A stretch of 64,000 bases of DNA from CAVQWH01 sp963718685 (GCA_963718685.1 OY970356.1:62001-126000); one strand, 5' to 3'. Positions 33,265 through 41,435 are shown, counted from the stretch's first letter. Made by a program: numbers and translations. Notes: generated by a model from the letters alone, not told the origin.

Positions 33265-34572
33265 ATGAGAACTTTAGCAGTTGATTTAAAGAAGAAAGTT
33301 GGCAAACAAGCTACTATAGAGGGCTGGCTGCACAAAAAGCGCTTGCTTGGCGGCCTTACTTTTATTAACGTTCGTGATCGCAGTGGCTTAGTGCAAGTGG
33401 TAGTAGAAGATAAAGAAGAGGTTGAAAAACTCCGCGGCATGCAAGTTGGCACGGTTCTTTGCGTAGAAGGCAAAGCTGTTGAAGAAAAGCGCGCGCCTGG
33501 TGGGGCTGAACTTCATAACCCTAAATTAGAAGTTCTTATACCAGTTACTGACGAACCGCCTATTGAGATTGATAAACCAATTTCTCATAAACCGGAAAAT
33601 CTCGATACATTATTTGAATACCGAGTACTCAACATTCGCAACCTACAAGAACAAAAAATCTTTAAAGTTCGTGCTAGTATCTTGCGTAACTTGCGTAACT
33701 TTTTGTACGAGAATGACTTTATTGAAATCAATACACCCAAAATTTTAGCCGAAGCGACTGAGGGCGGGGCAGAAGTCTTTAAACTAGACTATTTTGGCAA
33801 GGAAGCCACTCTGGCTCAGAGCCCGCAATTCTATAAACAAATTATGGTCGGTGCGTTTGAGCGGGTTTTTGAAATTGCTCCGGCCTTCCGGGCCGAGCCG
33901 TCCGCTACTACGCGCCATATGAGCGAAGTTTATATGTTGGACGTCGAGATGGGTTTTGTGAAAGACCACGACGAAGTGCTCGACATGGTTGGAGATATGA
34001 CAGCTTATGCCCTGAAAAAAGTCTACGAGCAGCATGCCGATGACCTGAAGTCGCTGAATGCGCCAGAGCTCAAGCTGGCAGACAAGATTCCGAAAATCCC
34101 TGTTAAGCAGATTCACGAAATGTACACTAAGGCTACAGGAACAGATACCACTAATGAAAAAGACTTAACTCCTGATGAAGAAAAATGGATTTGCAACTAT
34201 GCCCGTAAAGAACTAGGCTCTGATTTGGTATTTGCTACTGATTTTCCGGTAGAAGCAGCCAAGTTTTATCATAAAGTCGACGCCGAAAAAGGCGTGGTAA
34301 TGTGGGGAGACTTGCTATTCCGCGGCATCGAGATTGCTACCTGTCCGCTTCGCGAACAAACTTACGAAAAAATGATTGAGCAAATGACTAAAGCTGGCTT
34401 GGACGTTAGCCACCCAGGTTACAAATATTATCTGCAAGCGTTCAAATACGGCCTACCTCAACATGGTGGTTGCGGCTATGGCATCGACCGCTTGGTAGAG
34501 AAAACTTGCGGGCTAGCCAATGTTAAAGAAGCCACGCTGTTCCCGCGTGATATAAATCGTCTCACACCATAA
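33265..34572 (+). CDS. aspS: Aspartyl-tRNA synthetase, archaeal type, probably non-discriminating
   Basis: 435 residues, much shorter than bacterial AspRS (about 590) because the GAD insertion is missing. N-terminal OB anticodon-binding fold, then class II motif 2 (FEIAPAFRAEPSATTRHMSEV) and motif 3 (GCGYGIDRLVEKTCG). In the anticodon region WLHKKRLLGG has His and RAPGG has Pro where, from memory, discriminating archaeal enzymes have Trp and Lys. This predicts Asp-tRNA(Asn) formation and a need for GatCAB. It follows the CBS gene by 4 nt. Confidence 0.92.
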   Translation: MRTLAVDLKKKVGKQATIEGWLHKKRLLGGLTFINVRDRSGLVQVVVEDKEEVEKLRGMQVGTVLCVEGKAVEEKRAPGGAELHNPKLEVLIPVTDEPPIEIDKPISHKPENLDTLFEYRVLNIRNLQEQKIFKVRASILRNLRNFLYENDFIEINTPKILAEATEGGAEVFKLDYFGKEATLAQSPQFYKQIMVGAFERVFEIAPAFRAEPSATTRHMSEVYMLDVEMGFVKDHDEVLDMVGDMTAYALKKVYEQHADDLKSLNAPELKLADKIPKIPVKQIHEMYTKATGTDTTNEKDLTPDEEKWICNYARKELGSDLVFATDFPVEAAKFYHKVDAEKGVVMWGDLLFRGIEIATCPLREQTYEKMIEQMTKAGLDVSHPGYKYYLQAFKYGLPQHGGCGYGIDRLVEKTCGLANVKEATLFPRDINRLTP

Positions 34573-34596
34573 GCTTGTATATAAAAATATAAATTC

Positions 34597-34602
34597 TACA
34601 CT
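34597..34602 (+). promoter_or_regulatory. -10 box of the C39-like gene
   Basis: TACACT ending 6 nt before the ATG at 34609; leaderless layout. Confidence 0.4.
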
Positions 34603-34608
34603 ATTGCT

Positions 34609-35004
34609 ATGATTGCTCAACAGGACGATTTTGGTTGTAGTGTAGCGTGTGTTGCTAACTTGCTAGGTTTGTCTTACTCGCAAGCGCTACGACTTTTTGA
34701 TAAGCCAGAAAACGCAAAAACCAAGGGATTTACGTGTCGCGATATTGTAGATGCTTTAAATAAATATGACTACCCAACTCATTATAAGTATTTGAAACCA
34801 AAACTTAGAAGCAGAATATATGAACCAGGCACAATTGCCTTCATTGCTCGCAGCAAAAAGTATCCAGCGGGGCATTATCTATTACGTGTAAATAGCGGCT
34901 GGGCAGATCCATGGATTAATTTGCCTATAGATAAAAATGTGAAAAAAGCAAAAGCAGGCTACAGAAAACGCCTACCCGGGAAACCTATATATGCTATTTT
35001 CTAA
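34609..35004 (+). CDS. C39-like cysteine peptidase domain protein
   Basis: 131 residues. QQDDFGCSVACVANLLG (about 4-20) matches the Gln-Cys block of C39/papain-like peptidases, AGHYLLRV (about 86-93) the catalytic His, and WADPW (about 98-102) the Asp. There is no membrane segment or transporter domain, unlike bacteriocin exporters. It could be a free peptidase or a C39-like ligand-binding domain. Confidence 0.72.
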   Translation: MIAQQDDFGCSVACVANLLGLSYSQALRLFDKPENAKTKGFTCRDIVDALNKYDYPTHYKYLKPKLRSRIYEPGTIAFIARSKKYPAGHYLLRVNSGWADPWINLPIDKNVKKAKAGYRKRLPGKPIYAIF

Positions 35005-35033
35005 GTCTATTTTTTTGGAGGTGGTCTAGTAGC

Positions 35034-35080
35034 GCTGCTAGGTGCGATAGCCTCGATTGACGAGACTATCGCACCGCAGC
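35034..35080. terminator. Long hairpin between convergent genes
   Basis: GCTGC-TA-GGTGCGATAG (35034-35050) pairs with CTATCGCACC-GCAGC (35066-35080), with an inner TCG/CGA pairing. Only a weak T-rich stretch follows on the plus side. It may act on both converging transcripts. Confidence 0.55.
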
Positions 35081-35108
35081 TATTGCTTTTATGGCCAGCG
35101 ATGACGCT

Positions 35109-35513
35109 TCAGGACAGGGTGTTGACGCACACCTCGACGTTGCAGTACTCGTGACCACCACGCTCCAGCTGGAAATGGCGGATAGCGAACTCGTCTTTCG
35201 ACGGATCGAGAAGAGCCTCCTCGATTGCTTTGTGCGCGCTACCCGGCTTAGCCGTACCGTCGTGCGGCACTACCAGGTCGAATATCTTGTACTCGCGGCC
35301 TGACATCTGATCGTCAGTGGGGTGGAGGACGGGATAACCGTAATCGCGGGCTTCGACTACGAAGCGGTTGATCCAGTCGAGCGTGCTTTCAGCTTCCTCC
35401 CAGAGGCAAGCAGTCTCAAGGATTATAGCTCTAATTGCGATGTCGCGCGGAACCGAATTCACGACCAGAGCTTTGCACCCAGCCCTACGAATCCTATCGA
35501 GCACTGCGGTCAC
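35109..35513 (-). CDS. GC-rich orphan gene, soluble protein of unknown function
   Basis: 134 residues from a GTG start with AGGAGGTGG 6 nt upstream and a good promoter. G+C at third positions is clearly above that of neighbours. The protein is acidic with mixed helix and strand; no motif recognised. The gene is bracketed by an 11-bp inverted repeat (GGAGGTGGTCT 35017-35027 and its complement 35517-35527), of which the right copy includes the SD. Likely acquired. Confidence 0.65.
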   Translation of the reverse strand: MTAVLDRIRRAGCKALVVNSVPRDIAIRAIILETACLWEEAESTLDWINRFVVEARDYGYPVLHPTDDQMSGREYKIFDLVVPHDGTAKPGSAHKAIEEALLDPSKDEFAIRHFQLERGGHEYCNVEVCVNTLS

Positions 35514-35562
35514 TTAAGACCACCTCCTAATTGTTAACACACCTTTGACGGGTGATATAAAA

Positions 35563-35590
35563 ATTATACCCTGATTTGCATGATTGTAAA
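35563..35590 (-). promoter_or_regulatory. Promoter of the 35109-35513 gene
   Basis: TTTACA (plus-strand TGTAAA 35585-35590), 16-nt spacer, TATAAT (plus-strand ATTATA 35563-35568). Confidence 0.6.
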
Positions 35591-35618
35591 ATCGTAAACA
35601 AGATTTTGATTCGTGGAA

Positions 35619-35624
35619 TATAAT
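35619..35624 (+). promoter_or_regulatory. -10 box of phhB
   Basis: TATAAT ending 6 nt before the ATG at 35631; leaderless layout, divergent from the promoter at 35563-35590. Confidence 0.5.
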
Positions 35625-35630
35625 AGAATC

Positions 35631-35855
35631 ATGTGGCAAGAAAAAGACAATAATTTAGTAAAAGAATTCAGCTTTCCTAATTTTAAAAGTGCTCTAGAGT
35701 TTGTGGTCAAAATTGGTGCGTTAGCTGAGAAAGCCAACCACCATCCTGATGTTGAGCTGGGCTGGGGCAAAGTAAAAGTCACGCTGACGACACACGATGC
35801 AGGTAAGGTAACTCAGAAAGATAGAGATTTAGCAAACCAAATCGACGCTCTCTAA
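35631..35855 (+). CDS. phhB: Pterin-4a-carbinolamine dehydratase
   Basis: 74 residues starting MWQEKDNN. KANHHPDVELGWGKVKVTLTTHDAGKVTQKD (about 34-64) contains the active-site His-His-Pro-Asp and the distal TTHDAG motif. The enzyme dehydrates 4a-hydroxy-tetrahydrobiopterin, or acts on folate-related pterins where no aromatic hydroxylase exists. It is shorter at the N-terminus than usual (about 95). NDH-2 follows after 59 bp. Confidence 0.88.
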   Translation: MWQEKDNNLVKEFSFPNFKSALEFVVKIGALAEKANHHPDVELGWGKVKVTLTTHDAGKVTQKDRDLANQIDAL

Positions 35856-35870
35856 TTTTGGGCAATTTGC

Positions 35871-35896
35871 TTGACATAAGCTTTCTAGACTATAAT
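35871..35896 (+). promoter_or_regulatory. Promoter-like elements of the NDH-2 gene
   Basis: TTGACA (35871-35876) and TATAAT (35891-35896) with an unusually short 14-nt spacer; leader of about 12 nt without SD. Confidence 0.4.
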
Positions 35897-35914
35897 GCAA
35901 GCAGAATTATAAAT

Positions 35915-37111
35915 ATGAAAAAACACAAAGTACTAATAGTTGGCGGTGGTTTTGGCGGTGTAAAAACCGCCCAAGGGCTTGCCGGCCAACCTAATTTTGA
36001 CGTAACTCTGCTTTCTGATAACGATGATTTTCGTTACTATCCCACGCTTTTTCACGTAGCCACAGGTGGCAGATTCGCCAACGCTAGTATCCCTTTAAGG
36101 CGGCTGCTTGAGGCCCCTAATATAAATTTAGCTAAAGGCGAGGCGGTTAAGTTGGATCGTAAAAATAAAACGGTTACTACGCGCGAAGGCAAGAGATTTG
36201 CTTATGACACACTCGTGCTGGCACTTGGCGTAGTTACGAATTATTTTGGAATTAAAGGTTTAGAAGAAAACTCTTTTAGCATTAAAACACCCGAAGATGC
36301 CAGTGAATTCAAAGCTCACTTGCATGAGCATTTACTCAGCAAACACCCCGAAGATTCGCATTATGTCATTATTGGTGGCGGGCCAACTGGCGTAGAATTA
36401 GCTGGTGCTTTGCCGCATTATTTGCAAGCCGTAATGAAGCGGCACGACATTAAGGCTCCAAAACGCAAAATTTATTTAGTTGAAGCCGCACCACGCCTGC
36501 TGCCACGTTCGCCCAAACTAATCTCAAAAGCCGTACGTCGCCGTCTGAAAAAATTAGGTGTAATTGTGCAAACTAGCAAAACAGTCCAAGGCGCTACAGC
36601 TGACGGGTTGTCTATAAGTGGCCGCTCACTTAAAAGTCATAGTGTTGTGTGGACAGCTGGCGTCACTAATCACCCATTTTTTAATGCTAATAAGTTTGAA
36701 CTTTCTGGGCGCAAGCGCGTAGTGGTTGACGACTATCTGCGGGCTGAAAAAGATATTTATGTGATTGGCGACAATGCCGACACTCCATATAGTGGGCTGG
36801 CTCAAACCGCTCTTCGTGACGGGGCGTTTGTAGCGAAAAATCTAAAATGCATTACCGCTGGCAAGAACCCGGTTATTTACCAGTCTAAAAAACCTATTAC
36901 AGTAATACCCGTCGGGCCGCATTGGGCTGCCGCTGAATGGGGCAAGCTGCAGTTGTTTGGCTGGCTAGGCTACTTGATGCGCGAAGCTGGCGATTGGGTT
37001 GGCTTTCATGATTATGAACCTTGGCAAAAAGCTACAGACCAATGGCTTACTGGATTTGGCGAGGAAGAGGATTGTCAGGTATGCGCGGTTAGTGAATCGA
37101 AAAGCGATTAA
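35915..37111 (+). CDS. ndh: Type II NADH:quinone oxidoreductase-like flavoprotein
   Basis: 398 residues. FAD Rossmann motif VLIVGGGFGGVKTAQGL (about 5-21), NADH motif YVIIGGGPTGVELAGALPHY (about 148-167), and ERDIYVIGDNADT-type FAD motif (IYVIGDNAD, about 285-293). No membrane helix; NDH-2 binds the membrane through its C-terminus. Oxidation of NADH without proton pumping is the expected role. The C-terminal tail has a Cys pair (CQVCA). Start chosen at MKKHKVLIVGG; the longer frame would include the promoter. Confidence 0.88.
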   Translation: MKKHKVLIVGGGFGGVKTAQGLAGQPNFDVTLLSDNDDFRYYPTLFHVATGGRFANASIPLRRLLEAPNINLAKGEAVKLDRKNKTVTTREGKRFAYDTLVLALGVVTNYFGIKGLEENSFSIKTPEDASEFKAHLHEHLLSKHPEDSHYVIIGGGPTGVELAGALPHYLQAVMKRHDIKAPKRKIYLVEAAPRLLPRSPKLISKAVRRRLKKLGVIVQTSKTVQGATADGLSISGRSLKSHSVVWTAGVTNHPFFNANKFELSGRKRVVVDDYLRAEKDIYVIGDNADTPYSGLAQTALRDGAFVAKNLKCITAGKNPVIYQSKKPITVIPVGPHWAAAEWGKLQLFGWLGYLMREAGDWVGFHDYEPWQKATDQWLTGFGEEEDCQVCAVSESKSD

Positions 37112-37113
37112 GC

Positions 37114-37142
37114 TTGACAAGCTATGAAGTGTTTTGTATAAA
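37114..37142 (+). promoter_or_regulatory. Near-consensus promoter of the 37237 gene
   Basis: TTGACA (37114-37119), 17-nt spacer, TATAAA (37137-37142). The leader then has a hairpin TTTTTGAGT/ACTCAAAAA. Confidence 0.7.
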
Positions 37143-37236
37143 ATAGTTTAAGCATAAGTTTTTGAGTTGTGTACTCAAAAAGCCAAATAGAAATCTATCT
37201 GGTATGCTCGAAAATTACAACCAGTAGGAGGCGGCT

Positions 37237-37767
37237 TTGTCCTCTGTTCTAGCAGTATATGTGGACGAGACCTTTGTGGCTCATGCAGTAGCTAAGGAAT
37301 TTGGCGAGGCAGCAAGAGGTCAATACGGTGCTCGTAGAGTCGAGTTCTTTGGCGCTGAAGGGTCGTTCAACTGTCTGGTCAGGGCGGTCACCAGGCGGAT
37401 TTCGAACGAGCCGATGATTCAGCTTCGTAAGAGACCTGACATTCGGCGTAAAGTCAGAGAGTTTCTTCAGAGCCTTCGTGAAAACAGGGTTTTGGAAAGG
37501 CCGGACAAGGGGCCCAACCATGGCAAATGGATTTTTAGCCCGTCGCGCATGAAGGCGGTTAAAGTAGTCAACGATGACGAGATTTCAGAGTTGGTTTCTT
37601 CTGTCGTCCCGATGCCTGGCTCTGGGTGTCAAGAGGTCGACAAGCCTGTCGAGCGCGATGAAGCAGACCGCGAAAGCGGCCAAGATAGGGATCGCCCGCC
37701 CTACCTAAATGCTTCACAACAGCTTCATCCTCCTGTGGCGTGCCAACCGTCTCCTAGTCTGGCGTAA
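37237..37767 (+). CDS. GC-rich orphan gene with a disordered tail
   Basis: 176 residues from a TTG start placed by GGAGGCGG just upstream. Residues 1-115 look folded and basic (RRKVREFLQSLRENRVLERP); the last 60 are polar, acidic then Pro/Gln rich. G+C content and codon use resemble the orphan gene at 35109 rather than the neighbours. A strong promoter and a strong terminator frame it as a single-gene unit. No family recognised. Confidence 0.6.
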   Translation: MSSVLAVYVDETFVAHAVAKEFGEAARGQYGARRVEFFGAEGSFNCLVRAVTRRISNEPMIQLRKRPDIRRKVREFLQSLRENRVLERPDKGPNHGKWIFSPSRMKAVKVVNDDEISELVSSVVPMPGSGCQEVDKPVERDEADRESGQDRDRPPYLNASQQLHPPVACQPSPSLA

Positions 37768-37773
37768 AGGGAT

Positions 37774-37828
37774 GGGCGCCCAGTGTGCGGAAAATCCGTA
37801 CACTGGGCTGCCCGCCCGCTTTTTATTT
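37774..37828 (+). terminator. Strong intrinsic terminator
   Basis: GCCCAGTGT-G-CGGA pairs with TCCG-T-ACACTGGGC (37778-37791 with 37795-37808), extended by GGGCG/CGCCC, then TTTTTATTT. Confidence 0.85.
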
Positions 37829-37840
37829 CCCCATTTTATC

Positions 37841-37849
37841 TGTTACAAT
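37841..37849 (+). promoter_or_regulatory. Extended -10 of tRNA-Glu
   Basis: TGT-TACAAT, 22 nt before the tRNA 5' end. Confidence 0.55.
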
Positions 37850-37871
37850 ACCTAGCGCAGATTGAAATTAT

Positions 37872-37946
37872 GGCCTCATCGTCTAACGGCTAGGACACCA
37901 GGTTTTCATCCTGGCAATCGGGGTTCGATTCCCCGTGAGGTCACCA
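37872..37946 (+). tRNA. tRNA-Glu(TTC), integration site of the 11.3-kb element
   Basis: GGCCTCA/TGAGGTC acceptor, anticodon stem CCAGG/CCTGG around TTTTCAT (anticodon TTC), T-arm CGGGG-TTCGATT-CCCCG, encoded CCA. The recombinase gene reads into it from the opposite strand. The last 8 nt (GGTCACCA) recur at 49270-49277, and 16 nt of the 3' end at 49445-49460. Confidence 0.95.
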
Positions 37947-39486
37947 GAACAGAATTTTTTGCGTTATCAGCCTGCTTTATAGAGGAAACTCCCCTGTAAA
38001 GTGGGCTGATTTCGTTAATTATAAAGTTATCGTTTTTTATGTCGTAAATAAACCCTTTAGGAAAAATGAGTTCCTGCATTTTGAGTTTTAAATCCAAAGA
38101 TGCGTCCGACCACTGTTTTGAGATGTTTTGCATGAAGTTGAGAGCGTATTCTATACTAGATTCACTAAGTGTTTGACGCAGTTCTAAGACCTCTAGTTCC
38201 TCATTCAAGGCAAGCCTGTCAGCGGTCATCATATTTAGAGTTTCTTCTTTGTCTTCAGGCTCTAGTTTGCCGTTAGCAAACTTCTTGATAATGTTCGCCC
38301 TAGTTGTAGCAATGTCATCTAATTTATCGCGTATTTCTGAAATGTCGTTATTGATATTGCCAAGCTCTTTAATAGCAGTTCTCTTTAGAATTTCTTTCAT
38401 CAACTTAATCGTACCTGCTTGTGGAGTAACGCTTGTGAGTAGCTCCTCAAACTTAGTATGTGTATCAGAGGCTAAGATTGAGCCTGTGCCGCGGCAGCTT
38501 GGACGGTGGCAGAAATAACGATATTCGCCACCAGGAGCGCTACTTGTGAGAGCTTTGTGACATTCAACACAGAGTATAAATCGTCGTAACGGTACAATCT
38601 GGTTAATCTTCTTATGTTTGAGTCCTATAAGATAAGGCTTTCTTTTTTGTTTGAGGATTTCTTGATTTTGCCAATATACCGTTTCGGTAATTAGCCCGTC
38701 GTGTTTGCCTTTAACAATTTTGTAGTCTGTAAGCTTATCACAGACAAGCCCTGCATACTCAGGTCGCTTGAGCATTTTTGTTATTACTTCTTGTGTAACT
38801 GGCTTACCTCTGTCATTTAAAATACCCTCAGCAGTGGCATAGCGACAGACATCCGCAATAAGCATGTCGCCACGGTTAAATCTCATTAGAACTTTTTTAA
38901 CCAACTCAGATTCTGTATCTGGTTCAAGTGAGGGTCTATCGTCTCCGTCTGAGTTTTTGATTTTTACCATTTTGTAACCACGTGGCGGTTTGTGCTGCCA
39001 GTATCCCTGATTAGCAAGACGTTTCATATTGTCAGTAACATTCTCACGTTTACTCTCGTTGTCCAGCTGCCCGACCATAACATACATATTCTCCATGAAA
39101 TTTCCCATAGGGGAGTCATCGAATTGTTCTGTTGCTGAACGTATTTTAATGCCTTTAGAGTCGAGAATTGAACGCATACCAGTAATATAAGTACCTAGGT
39201 CACGGCTGGCACGATTCATCTTGTAAACAATCACATACTCAATAACGCCCTTCTTTTTGAGGGCGGTTTTGATAAGGTTTTGTAGCTCTTCGCGTTCTGT
39301 GTTTTTACCTGATTTGGCTTCGTCGTAGAACCACTCCACAATCTCAGTATTATTGAGGGCAGCATATTTTTTTATTGCATCTTTTTGATTGTGTTTACTT
39401 TCACCCTTGATTTGCTTTTTGTCAGAGATTCGCAGATAACCAAGGGCTTTCTTCTTTGGTATTTTTGATTGCTTTATTTCTTCCAT
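37906..39486 (-). CDS. Large serine recombinase (integrase) with host-derived C-terminus
   Basis: 526 residues. Resolvase domain with nucleophile Ser in LGYLRISDKKQ (about 16-26) and RASRD, then the recombinase domain (KPPRGYKMVKI), a zinc ribbon CVECHKAL...CHRPSCRG (about 310-340) and a long coiled-coil (about 370-460). The last 10 residues, SRGIEPRLPG, are antisense tRNA-Glu. The recombinase therefore lost its native end on integration; its original 31-codon tail is at 49174-49270, in the same frame across the shared TGGTGACC. Confidence 0.95.
   Translation of the reverse strand: MEEIKQSKIPKKKALGYLRISDKKQIKGESKHNQKDAIKKYAALNNTEIVEWFYDEAKSGKNTEREELQNLIKTALKKKGVIEYVIVYKMNRASRDLGTYITGMRSILDSKGIKIRSATEQFDDSPMGNFMENMYVMVGQLDNESKRENVTDNMKRLANQGYWQHKPPRGYKMVKIKNSDGDDRPSLEPDTESELVKKVLMRFNRGDMLIADVCRYATAEGILNDRGKPVTQEVITKMLKRPEYAGLVCDKLTDYKIVKGKHDGLITETVYWQNQEILKQKRKPYLIGLKHKKINQIVPLRRFILCVECHKALTSSAPGGEYRYFCHRPSCRGTGSILASDTHTKFEELLTSVTPQAGTIKLMKEILKRTAIKELGNINNDISEIRDKLDDIATTRANIIKKFANGKLEPEDKEETLNMMTADRLALNEELEVLELRQTLSESSIEYALNFMQNISKQWSDASLDLKLKMQELIFPKGFIYDIKNDNFIINEISPLYRGVSSIKQADNAKNSVLVTSRGIEPRLPG
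37939..37946 (+). other. attL core of the tRNA-Glu element
   Basis: GGTCACCA, the last 8 nt of tRNA-Glu and identical to 49270-49277. It contains the crossover point, since host sequence lies to the left and element sequence to the right. Confidence 0.8.
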
Positions 39487-39508
39487 TATTATATAGATAT
39501 ATTATAAC

Positions 39509-39718
39509 TTATTTTATAACAGAGGTGGAGCTGATTTTTAATAAATCTGAGGCAACTTCCATTAGTCGCCATATTTCCACCGTCAGTTCATCATCACTAA
39601 GTGTCCGAGCATCAACGCCCATAATCTTTCGGGCTTCTTGAACAGAGATAATCAAAGCGCTCTCTAGATGAGCAGGTGCAGTGACTTTTTTCTGTATTTT
39701 TATCGAATGCTCGGACAT
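39509..39718 (-). CDS. Small protein of the integrative element
   Basis: 69 residues, helical. VTAPAHLESALIISVQEARKIMGVDARTLSDDELTVEIWR: the middle reads like a short helical protein of phage or plasmid regulators. It lies 22 bp upstream of the recombinase on the same strand, where excision-directing factors are often found. Function not shown. Confidence 0.55.
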   Translation of the reverse strand: MSEHSIKIQKKVTAPAHLESALIISVQEARKIMGVDARTLSDDELTVEIWRLMEVASDLLKISSTSVIK

Positions 39719-39743
39719 ATCTAATGTTTTGACTGCTGTCTTA

Positions 39744-40214
39744 CTAGCCCAGCATTTTAATTAGTTTTTTATATTCAGTCACGGTTAGCAGGGGCTCGTG
39801 TAAGCCTTTATATTTCTCGCCTTCATAGCATACGTAGCCTGCATAATATGGGTTTGTAACTATCATCTTGAATCGACTTCTACTTAGCGTCTTATTTGCT
39901 GGATATAAGCTTGAAATTGCATACCGCAGATTGTCAGCACTTAATTTGCCATCTAGAAATTCGACTATTTTAGTGCGAAGATATGATGCTGTTTTCGTCT
40001 TTACAAACACTCCACGTGTTTGACTTTGTACGTAACCTACGGGAGGTCTATGGACAGAGTAACCGGATTTTACACGCACTAAGGAGGCTCCTTTGAAGTG
40101 TTTTCTGCGATTTTCAGCATCAAGTTCAGCAATCACGGCTAACATTTGTTTGAGGAAATCATTATTATTGGTGAGTACCTGCGCAGTTAATTTGGTTTTC
40201 TCTCTATCTACCAT
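39744..40214 (-). CDS. Serine-recombinase DNA-binding domain without a catalytic domain
   Basis: 156 residues. RPPVGYVQSQTRGVFVK (about 56-72) and RFKMIVTNPYYAGYVCYEG (about 114-132) match the PF07508 recombinase domain that follows the resolvase domain in large serine recombinases. The N-terminus starts with the linker helix (LKQMLAVIAELDAENRRKH), so the resolvase part is absent. AAGGAG 8 nt before the ATG argues for real expression. It is either a helper/directionality factor or a remnant of a second recombinase. Confidence 0.75.
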   Translation of the reverse strand: MVDREKTKLTAQVLTNNNDFLKQMLAVIAELDAENRRKHFKGASLVRVKSGYSVHRPPVGYVQSQTRGVFVKTKTASYLRTKIVEFLDGKLSADNLRYAISSLYPANKTLSRSRFKMIVTNPYYAGYVCYEGEKYKGLHEPLLTVTEYKKLIKMLG

Positions 40215-40362
40215 TACTTTGTCTCCTTTTTAGCACCAGCTAACAAGACTCCTTTAGTGAGGAGTGCAATTTAACCAGTAGTTAATTTATTGTGTGAGCA
40301 CACTATTTGCTAGTGGGAGGCTAGCTGTATGATGCTCATAGTACCTACTGTAAACAAGTAGT

Positions 40363-40413
40363 AAAAACCACTCCATGGACAAATAGTATGAAACTTATTT
40401 GTCCGTCGGGTGG
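40363..40413 (-). terminator. Terminator of the 40427-41374 gene
   Basis: On the minus strand GGACAAATA pairs with TATTTGTCC (plus 40377-40385 with 40396-40404), an outer CCAC/GTGG pairing adds to it, and GGTTTTTAC follows. The rest of 40215-40426 holds a second small hairpin (CTCCT/AGGAG) and no gene. Confidence 0.65.
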
Positions 40414-40426
40414 TGAATTTTATAGA

Positions 40427-41374
40427 TTATTTAACTGATTTTCGCTTATAAATCTTGTGTATATGACTGTACAAATCGGTATCTTGAGGCTTATCGGGGA
40501 AATATTTGGACGCCACCTGGCTAGTGGGTATACCCGCGTCCATATCTCTGATAATTTCTAGGTCTCTTGGAGTATTTGAGCTAGTCTTTGGTAGTTTTCG
40601 TGGCGTACCAGTAAAATGAGAAACATACTCCCATGCTTTCACATACTCTTGCTTGGTGCTACCTTGCGACACCCTCACAATGACATCTCCGTTTTGGGCT
40701 ATCTCCTGAATGACGATACCGTCAGGCACACTTACAGGATAAGCTTCATCGTAATTGCTGCCGTTGAGTACGACATTTTCAATGACAGCATACCATGAGT
40801 CGCCGAGTGAAAATCTGTCTAGAATTTGTCTCACTACAGACATTGTGTACAAGCGTTTTCGCGACTCCTCGTCGTGGTAGCCTAGGTAGCCAGTCGCTCC
40901 TTCAGACATTTCTTCAATGTCTTTTTTGATTAACTCAATCACCTCAGGGTCTTTTTCCGACCGTAGTTCAGCTTGCAACTTTTCGACCAATTTCTGTGAT
41001 TCCGAGGCTTCTTCTGTATTGTAAGGTATTAGCCCAAGCTCAATAAGCTCTTCACGGCTTGGAGTACGCATTAAAGATTGGATTGCGGATGACGAGGGTT
41101 CGGAATATATAGGCTCGTCATTTTTCAGACCGAGCTTTTCTCTTGCGTTGGCAATGCAGTCTTGAAATGCTCGGCTCTGTAACAAAAAAGGCAGCTTGTC
41201 GTCCCTCAGCTTTTTACCGTTATCGGTGCCGCCTTTAAATAAGTCTAGATTTGCGTCGCGAAGCTTGGCGTCCATTCTCAGTAGCTTGCCATAAAAATCG
41301 AGGTCGGCCATAAAGCCATTATAGTTCATGTAAACTTTTATAATAAAAACCCCATAAACTTCACTGTTATTCAC
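40427..41374 (-). CDS. Orphan protein of the integrative element
   Basis: 315 residues. Helical N-terminal half with an acidic coiled region (SESQKLVEKLQAELRSEKDPEVIELIKKD, near 135-160), then a strand-rich segment and a C-terminal HTH-like stretch (DLEIIRDMDAGIPTSQVASKYF, near 275-297) that could bind DNA. An internal start (MNYNGFMADLD) is possible. No family recognised. Confidence 0.6.
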   Translation of the reverse strand: MNNSEVYGVFIIKVYMNYNGFMADLDFYGKLLRMDAKLRDANLDLFKGGTDNGKKLRDDKLPFLLQSRAFQDCIANAREKLGLKNDEPIYSEPSSSAIQSLMRTPSREELIELGLIPYNTEEASESQKLVEKLQAELRSEKDPEVIELIKKDIEEMSEGATGYLGYHDEESRKRLYTMSVVRQILDRFSLGDSWYAVIENVVLNGSNYDEAYPVSVPDGIVIQEIAQNGDVIVRVSQGSTKQEYVKAWEYVSHFTGTPRKLPKTSSNTPRDLEIIRDMDAGIPTSQVASKYFPDKPQDTDLYSHIHKIYKRKSVK

Positions 41375-41420
41375 TGATATTGTAAAACGGTTAGCGCGAT
41401 TGATTAATAAGGCTACCTCT

Positions 41421-41429
41421 TGGTATAAT
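41421..41429 (+). promoter_or_regulatory. Extended -10 of the pseudoknot leader
   Basis: TGG-TATAAT; the transcript start falls at about 41436, exactly where the outer stem begins. Confidence 0.6.
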
Positions 41430-41435
41430 CAAGGC

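Noticed and set aside
37906..37947. SRGIEPRLPG as a real conserved C-terminal motif of the recombinase
   Set aside because: It is the antisense translation of tRNA-Glu, a common artefact; the native end is at 49174-49270.
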